Below are positions 13,001 through 22,000 of a stretch of 64,000 nt of DNA, piece after piece. Within the stretch, counting starts at the first letter, position 1, and each line of letters begins with the position of its first letter. The translations under genes and the position numbers were made by a program. Under the pieces are notes generated by a model, which saw only the letters and a program-made list of their open reading frames with translations, ran no database searches and was not told the origin of the DNA. Source of the DNA: Gordionus sp. m RMFG-2023 (taxonomy: Eukaryota > Nematomorpha > Gordioida > Chordodea > Parachordodidae); the NCBI RefSeq assembly GCF_954871325.1, contig NC_088775.1, forward strand, positions 87,769,561-87,833,560, read 5' to 3'.

Positions 13001-16000
13001 AATAGGAATATTCCTGATGAACTGAAGTAATATAGAATTTTGAGAATGTTAATCATATAATAGCGTGATGTGAAGGCAAAGGTTTAAGGATATTTTATAA
13101 ATGTTCGTATACTGACTGAACCGCCTATTGGTAAAACTAGAACACAGATTTCGTTTTTGGTCATAGGAGTAAGTAGGTCTAGGAATGTTTGGTGTAAAGG
13201 TATTGCAAGTTTTAAAAAAATCCTTATATAATGTAAAAGGGGGGGGCACAATTAATTATTATTTATTAAGCGTAGAAAGAAATAGATAGCAACAGAGGAA
13301 AGATATGAGACTATTAAATAGTGAATATTGGAAAAAATTAGATATCAATTTTTAAATTTTTTTTTATTACAGTTTCAATTCTAAGGCCGCATGATCCCTA
13401 AGTCTCCTCTATCTATCTCCTTATTATAATTTTTGTTATTAAAAAAAAACCTGATTTCGATTCATCGAGAGTCATCTCGTGCAAATCCTGCAAGTCTCTG
13501 ATTAGATCTTTACGGAGCGAATGTACGTCGATGGTTTGCGCATTAACGCCATCTACATTTTTTGCCAAAGGTTCGGAAACGAGCGAAAAAATGGGGTTGA
13601 AGATATTAACGTTAGGGCTTTGTTTAATAAAATTTTGTATAATTATTGTAAAGGGCGGATGTAACAAAAAAAACTTTTTTAAAAAATACTTATGATTATC
13701 GGATAATCCATCATTATTTCGCATAACAGCAGACGCTGTTCTGAATTCCCCGTGGAGATCGGTCTTCTTGGTCAAGTCTTTCCTTTGATAAAATTTAAAA
13801 TTATACAATTAAGTGGAGTAAGATTAAAGGTTAGTGAAATATGGGTAAAGGCTAATTTAAGGCTTGAGAGACATGGGTTAGGGTTAAGATATGTCATAAA
13901 TGGTCTCTAATAAACCTGTCAAATCTAACAGAAATTTAAATAAATCTGCTGTGCTAAAAGTAATTTCCTTGAGTTGTACCAAATAAAAATATTTGCAACC
14001 AGAAATTTTTAAGTGACTACTCTAGGTCGTTAAAATTACAATAAAAATTATGATTGATTTCTAACAAAGTTAAATTATTTTCTTATCAGTTTGCGAATCA
14101 AATATTTTGATATTTTAGACAAGTCTAAAGAGAATATTTTAATAAATAATGAAGCATTTTGATATCAAATATAATAAATAAATTAATCAACATCATATTA
14201 ACAAAATTCTACAAATTTCTTACTAATAATATTATTAGCTTGAAAACACAATGAAAAATATAAAATAAAAAACACATTAATAAATCGTTTGAAATAATAA
14301 ATCCCCAAATGCGATTGGCCTTTTATGGAATGCCAAATTAAATTACCCTTCTTTCCTGTCAATATTTCGCCTTTGTATCTTGAGGAGTCTACCAATCCTC
14401 TTGGCTCGTTTGTATAAAATTTCGCATATTCGAGTCAGGTTCAATGCAACGTTTTCGCAATTCTTTCTGGTAGGACAAAATATTAAGCAAGAAATGGGGT
14501 TGAGCTTTTCGGCGATTTCCATCTATTTTTTTAAAATTATATTTATAAAAAAAAATGATTTATGCTGGATTTATAGTGGAATCCTCGATCCTACATTGCC
14601 GAGCGATTTTAAAAAATCTTTTAATGGAGATCAATTTTTTTTTATTAAAAATGATACATAGATTGTTTTCAAGAAGAAAAATTGATCCCATAAACAGATT
14701 TTTAAAAATCGATCAGCTGTTAAATTGGGTGAGATCAGATCCTTTATGAACACAGCCAAAGATTTCAATTATATTCGTGATAATGAGTGTCATAAATTAT
14801 GGTCTCGCTTGCTTTTCAGACATTATCAGAGACCTGCAGGTTTGGATCAACTCGACCCAAAAAATTTTATGAATTTAAAAATTCGGGTCGGACGTAATGG
14901 CTTAGGCTGAATTCATAGTGGGATCTGGTCTTACACGATTTAACAGCTGATCAATTTTAAAAATCTGTTTATGAGGTCAATTTTTATTTACTAAAATGAA
15001 TATTTCCTAGATTATTTACATGAATATAATTAAAAAATAAAATTAATATTAATAAAAAAAAATTTATCACATAAACGGATTTTTATAAATCGATCAGCTG
15101 TTAAACCGTGTTAGGGCCGGATCCCAATATGAATCCAGCCTTAAAGCTCAAAAATAATTTTTAAAATCTGGCTGGCCTGATGTTTTAAAAAATTAATTTA
15201 AATTATAACAAATTAATTAGGTAAATAATAGTAAAATGAAATTAATATTCATTTACTGTTCATATTTTCATTTTCCCTTAGAAGTAATTTGCACTTAAAT
15301 TCTGGAATGGGTCAAAAAAAAATTCAGGAACAGACCGGATTTAGAAATTATCCTGGGTAGGTCCCCTCCCCCAAATTTTTTTTTTAAAAGTCGGGATCAG
15401 GCCTTGACCTCTCCAGGTGAGTGTGCATTATAACGCAGCCATTAAATAATATTCGGTTATACCTACCCCCCCCCCCCCACCCCAAACTCTACAATGTAGG
15501 CATATCCAATGAAAATATTATGTTATATATCAATAGTCCGAATCAAGGAAATTGCCGTTACAACAAATGACTTATTTAAATTTCTATAATCACATGATCT
15601 GCCAGGTTTGACAACTTATTAATAAAAAGGATAAATTTTTTTTATTAAGCTGTATATCTCAAACCTTTAAATAAACCTAACCCATATGTCTCTAACCTTT
15701 AATTCTACTCCTTACTTCAGATACCTAATTATATTATTATTTTAATTTCGCGCTTAAATTTTTTTTCGCAGCCCTTTCCTGATTCTTTATATTTATATAT
15801 ATTTTTACCTCACAAATCTCAAATTTATGATAACTTACAAATGATGCGGTACAAAATGTAACGTGTTGTATTTAAAAAAAGAAACCTCATTGCAAACATC
15901 TCGTGCTAATCCCTCACGGAGATTCAGTAATTCCTGGTGGTGGTACTGATTGGAACTAACTACCAGATCGAAGATCATATCCGGATCTATCTTTTTACAA

Positions 16001-19000
16001 TTTTCGCAATAATAAGATGGCCATCTCAATTTACGAGCGTGTTTCAATACCTTGCTTTGATTCTTGTTGACTTGGTATATGTCGTTACGCAATTTGACGA
16101 ATTCGCTTTTAAAAAGAAAGAGAGCGAAGGATTTTAAATGAATAATTATTATATTATTAAACTTTATTCTTTCCAAGGATCAAAAAAATGGAGGTATAAT
16201 TATATTAATCTCTTGAAATAAATTTAGCTGTAAATTAAGAATATTCTTAAAAAAAACACTCAAAAAGTTCATTATTATTAAGGAGAGTTCGAAAAAAATG
16301 ATTAATCGCAAAAAACTTTAATTTAATAGGTCTAAAATCGCTCTTGAACAAAAGCGCGTTCATAAATTTGGGTAAATGGCCGCATTCCTTTGTTTCCGGC
16401 AAAGTGGCACTCATTCCTACCATTTTGATCCTCTCTTTAGTTGTGTGTGATCGATTAGCGTCAAAATATTTCACCTTAATTTATTTATTATTTTTATAAC
16501 GGAGGAAATACTGTTTGCAATATATTATCTTAAGGATTATTTTCCTCCTATACTTAATTTGATTATCATCCTCAATATATCTAAGGGTACTCAATTTTTA
16601 AATTACAAATCGATCTTAAATATCAATATAAACCCAAACCCCTCGAGGAAAGTAGATACTTAAAAAAAGTTCCATTTTTTTTAAAAAAATAATCACTTCC
16701 AAAGATGTGGTTGTCTGGTTGTCAACGAATATATTATTTGATTTAAAATGATTAAAATAAATTTATTGTTATGTCTTGTATGTAAAATATATTGGATGGT
16801 TGGAAAAAACAAATAAAAACCTTAGTTATAAGCGATTCTAAGGCGGCAGCTCTATGCCCAGCATTTTCTATTCCTATCATATGCAATTCGTCAACACAAA
16901 CTATCCCCAATTTCCGCATCATGGCATTTTCGTTATCGCATTCGACGAATGAATCTATCAAGGAATTCGCTTTCTCGATAGTGGCAATGTAGATGGCACA
17001 TTTGTTCCTACGAATTTTGGGAGGAAACTGACCTTTACTACCGGCGTACTCTTCCAAGGCAAAATTAAGGTGGTCGGAGTAGAGTGATAATTTTCGGACC
17101 TTTTAGTAATTTGATTAAAAATTGTCGTTTTATAAATAACTTAAATTTGTAGGAGTATGTATTTGAAATGATGTTGTATGGCCAGTCAAATATAAATCAG
17201 TCACTAATCAAATATTTAACTGATTAGATTCAAATAAATAATTTTTTTAATGAATAAGACCTCGCTTATAGTAAGCGCGATTTACTCAAGCGATTCGAAA
17301 TTCATAATCAAATTTCATAAATAGCCCAATAATTCGTTTCACCCATCGTTCAATATTACTTGCGTTTGTATTTTACGCAGCGATAAATTCACTTGAGCAA
17401 ATGGCACACTACTACAAACAGGGCCTTATAGAGATTAAATAAATGTCAAATGTGATTAAAATTGACATGTCTAAATAATTTTTTCCATATAATATGTAGT
17501 TAAAAATTATCTTGGTCAAATGAATATGTCAGCCATTTTGGCTGGCCTTTGGCCGGGTTTATCTTAACAACTATATTTCTTTTTCTATATTAAAATCAAC
17601 ATAAATTTTAACTAATATATTTTTTTAATTATTGTAATTCATGTTGTAATATTAATTCATCTTGAAATTTATATTTTGTTAAAATATTATTCTAATTTTA
17701 TTATTTCATATGGCCTACCTAACTGGTAAATTTAATACAATATTTTATTTAATACTAACTTAAACTTTATTAGTTTCTTACGATTTAATTAACATAGTAT
17801 ATTGAAGTCAATCTCATTTTATAACTTTATATTATTTTTAACATCTTTATTTTTTCTTAATTTATTATTTAAGCCTTTTTTTTTGAAAAAATTATACATT
17901 CAAATATAAATTATATCATCTATATATGTTAGCGGCAATAACTTGTAATCTTTAATTATATTTTCTAACGCGTTTTTTAAAATTTAAATAAAAATTTTTT
18001 TCTTCAAATGTTTAATATACGATAAATTTTATCTAGTAACACAAATAATACAAATTCATTTACATCAAATCCTGATCCTGTTTTATTTAATTCAATATCT
18101 AACATATCAGTCAGTTACAAATAATTTCTATATTATCAATTCTCCCTCTTTAAGTACTGATTCTATTATCGATCCAACTGGAATAAGGTAAAAATTATTC
18201 TGTAACTGAGAGAGAGAGAGAGCGAATGAAAATGAAAGATATCGCTAAGTATATAGATATAACTTTATCGTCTAGTAATAAATTAAGACGCGATATATTT
18301 CCCGAAATCATCGGAGACCCTTTGAAAGATTATGTAATTGGATAGAGGGTATCGGTCCGACCCGTTTGTCTTTGTTTTGTCATTATTTCGTGTCAATATT
18401 TCGATTTTTTTTTATATAAACAAGTTTGTTTTTGACCTTTTTACCAATAATGATACCTTCTACATATAGAAGATCAAAATATTACAAAAATTTTTTTTAT
18501 TATATTTGTACATCACCTTCCTGCCATGGTAAATGATATACATCATTAAATAACGTATTCAGTATGACAGCAAAATGCAGTGGTAAATTATTTAATATAC
18601 AGGAAAAATACACCTTCAATAAATATCCCCCCCCTAACTATTTTAAAAGATAAAGGTATATAGAAAAATTAATTATTCCATATTTTAGCTTAATAATATA
18701 AAATTTTCTCATAAATTTTTTAAAATTATTATTATTTATGAAAGTAAAAAATTAATAAAATTTATTATATTTGTACATGACCATTCTGCCATGGTAAAGG
18801 TTACACATTAAATAACGTATTCATGTAAATTATTTAATATACAAGATTTTTAATATATACAAAAAAAAGAAAGACACCTTCAATATAGGAAGAAAAATAA
18901 TGAATCTTTTAATATCCCCTAATTATTTTAAAAGATAGGTGTATATAGAAAAATTAATTATTCGATATTTTAGCTTAATATATAAAATTTTCTCATAAAT

Positions 19001-22000
19001 TTTATAAAATTATTATTTATGAAAGTAAAAAAAATAAAATAATATCCGATAGATAGCGTCATATATATTTTTAAAAATGATGAATTTATATTATATTTGA
19101 GCGTCATTATCTTCTATATTTTGATAAAAAATCAGCAAACCATTCAGTACAGGTGCCGATATTGGATTTTTTAAAAAAATTAACCTATACCAATATAATT
19201 AATAATTTTTCCTAAATTAAGATAGTTACGATTCCGATATCTCCCCTCAGGAAAATATAGTAATTAATTGTTAAAAGATAGAAAGCCAGTTTTCATGCAC
19301 CTGCCTGCTAATATAAATGCTCAAATCCTTGCAAAGAATCCAAGCACTTTAATTATAAAATGAATCGGCTAAACTTAATTTCCAAATATTTGAATGGGAA
19401 AACTCTAAATTTTTGATCAATGCAGTAAGCGTTTATTAACATAATAGAAAATATAAATTCTGAAAACGAATATGAAATAAGTATCAACGAAGCATCCACA
19501 TCAAATAGGCATAATCAATATTACTTTAAATGAAATTGGAATAGAAAAAAAAAATTTACTGAAAAAAATGATACAAAAAAATGATATAAAAAAAAGATAG
19601 TGAAAATATCAAAAGCTATCTCAGAAATAATAATTAAGAATCCAGAATAGGTTAGTTGACAAAGAAAGCTTACAAAGACCTTATTCAGATCAAATAATTG
19701 TACAATTTTGTAAATATGATGGAGAGCCTATAAAAGATATAAATTTTTCATGTCACCCAAGCCAGAGTATGAAGCAGAAGAGATAATGTTAATGTAGTAA
19801 ATTTAATCGATGAAATTAAAGGATACGTAACGATTGGTTGTTAGGATTGATTTGTGCAAAAAGTGGGTGATAGAGATGAAAAGAAAATAAATTTTCTCCA
19901 TCCTAAAGGATGAGGCAAATTTTTTTGTTATGAAGCGATACCAGATTCCCCTTTAAATATCAAAAAATAGTAATTTAACAGTGAGCCCATCAAAAATGAC
20001 TGGGCGTATATTCTTTATTACAAAAACAAAATTATCAAGGCGCCAAAAAAAAATAATATTTTCGGTGAATTTTAATTTTCCTATCATATTTGCAAAATTA
20101 AAAAAAATAACTTCGAAGAAAATTTTTTTTATTATTATTATAATCGTGGCTAAATAATTTGATTTCATGATATTAATCTGGAAAATCTTATCATTTTTGT
20201 TTAAAAAATTCAAAAAAATTAATAAATAATTTTAACAAAACGCGCTATTTTATATAAAAGTGCCATCTATCCTTGAAAAAAATATTTATTTTTTTTTAAA
20301 AAAATGTAAGTGAAAAAGCCATGGCTGTCCAAAATTTTTTTTTTACATATAGATATAGTATAAGTGAATAAGAAAATATTAAATTCAAAGATATTCGAAA
20401 GCAAAACATCAAGAGTTTACAGGTCCAAAATTTATAACTTAAATAAAAACCGCAAGATTATTATTTTATAAAAATATTTAATTAAAAGGCCATATAGACT
20501 TACAAAATGAAATATAATTTTTATTTTTAGCTGCGACTCAAACACCTGCCCCCTTCGAGTGATGCCACTGAAGTGACGCTACTGGTTTGCAATAAAATAA
20601 TATATTCCTAATCTATGCAATTTATATGATATGTAATACTTAATCATACATGTGATATATTATTTAGGGCATGACTAAAATACGCGTCCCCGGTCAAACG
20701 GGTTTAATTTATATAATATTAATAAAAAATCTTATTTAGCTTTATAAGATGAGTTAAAAAATGTTTTTTATGATTTTTAAAAAAAATGATAACTTAGTAA
20801 ATTTTTTAAAAAATTATTTTTTTACATCAAAAAACTACGCGTCCCCCGGTCAAGATACATTTTTTTTAAAAAATAAAAGCAGACTCATATTTAGCTCATT
20901 AAATGAATATAGAAAATGTTTTTTATGATTTAAAAAAAATGAGTAAAATTTTTTAAAAATTATTTTTTTAAATTAAAAACTACGAGTCCTTGGTCAAGAT
21001 ACATTTTTTTTAAAAAAATAAAAGCAGATTCATATTTAGCTCATTAAATGGATATAGAAAATGTTTTTTTTTGATTTTAAAAAAAGTGGTAACTTAGTAA
21101 AATTTTTAAAATACTAATTTTTTACATAAAAAAACTACGCGTCCCCGGTCAAGATACATTTTTTAAAAAAAAATAAAAGCAGATTCATATTTAGCTCATT
21201 AAATGGATATAGAAAATGTTTTTTTTGATTTTAAAAAAAGTGGTAACTTAGTAAAGTTTTTAAAATACTAATTTTTTACATAAAAAAACTACGCGTTCCC
21301 GGTCAAGATACATTTTTTAAAAAAAAATAAAAGCAGATTCATATTTAGCTCATTAAATGGATACAGAAAATGTTTTTTTTTATTTAAAAAAAAGTGGTAA
21401 CTTAGTAAAATTTTGAAAAAACACTTTTTTTTCATTTTTTGACTAAAATACGCGTCCCTAAGCGTCCCCGGTCAAGATAGATTATTTTTATAAAAATGAA
21501 TATAGAATGGTGTATATTTTTTTAAGGAGATTCCGAAAATGGTATTAATAATTTCGATTCTATATTCATTTTTATAAAAATAATCTATCTTGACCGGGGA
21601 CGCGTATTTTAGTCAAAAAATGAAAAAAAAAAGAAGTGTTTTTTCAAAATTTTATTAAGTTACCACTTTTTTTTAAATAAAAAAAAACATTTTCTGTATC
21701 CATTTAATGAGCTAAATATGAATCTGCTTTTATTTTTTAAAAAAAATGTATCTTAACCGGGGACGCGTAGTTTAATCAAAAAAATTATTCGAAAAAATTT
21801 TTATAAATACCATTTTCGGAATCTCCTTGAAAAACTATACACGATTCTATATTCATTTTTATAAAAATAATCTATCTTGACCGGTGACGCGTATTTTAGT
21901 CAAAAAATGATGAAAAAAAGTGTTTTTTCAAAATTTTACTAAGTTACCACTTTTTTTTAAATCAAAAAAAAACATTTTCTGTATCCATTTAATGAGCTAA

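Noticed and set aside
18210-18225. GAGAGAGAGAG microsatellite
   Set aside because: Short simple repeat without further structure.
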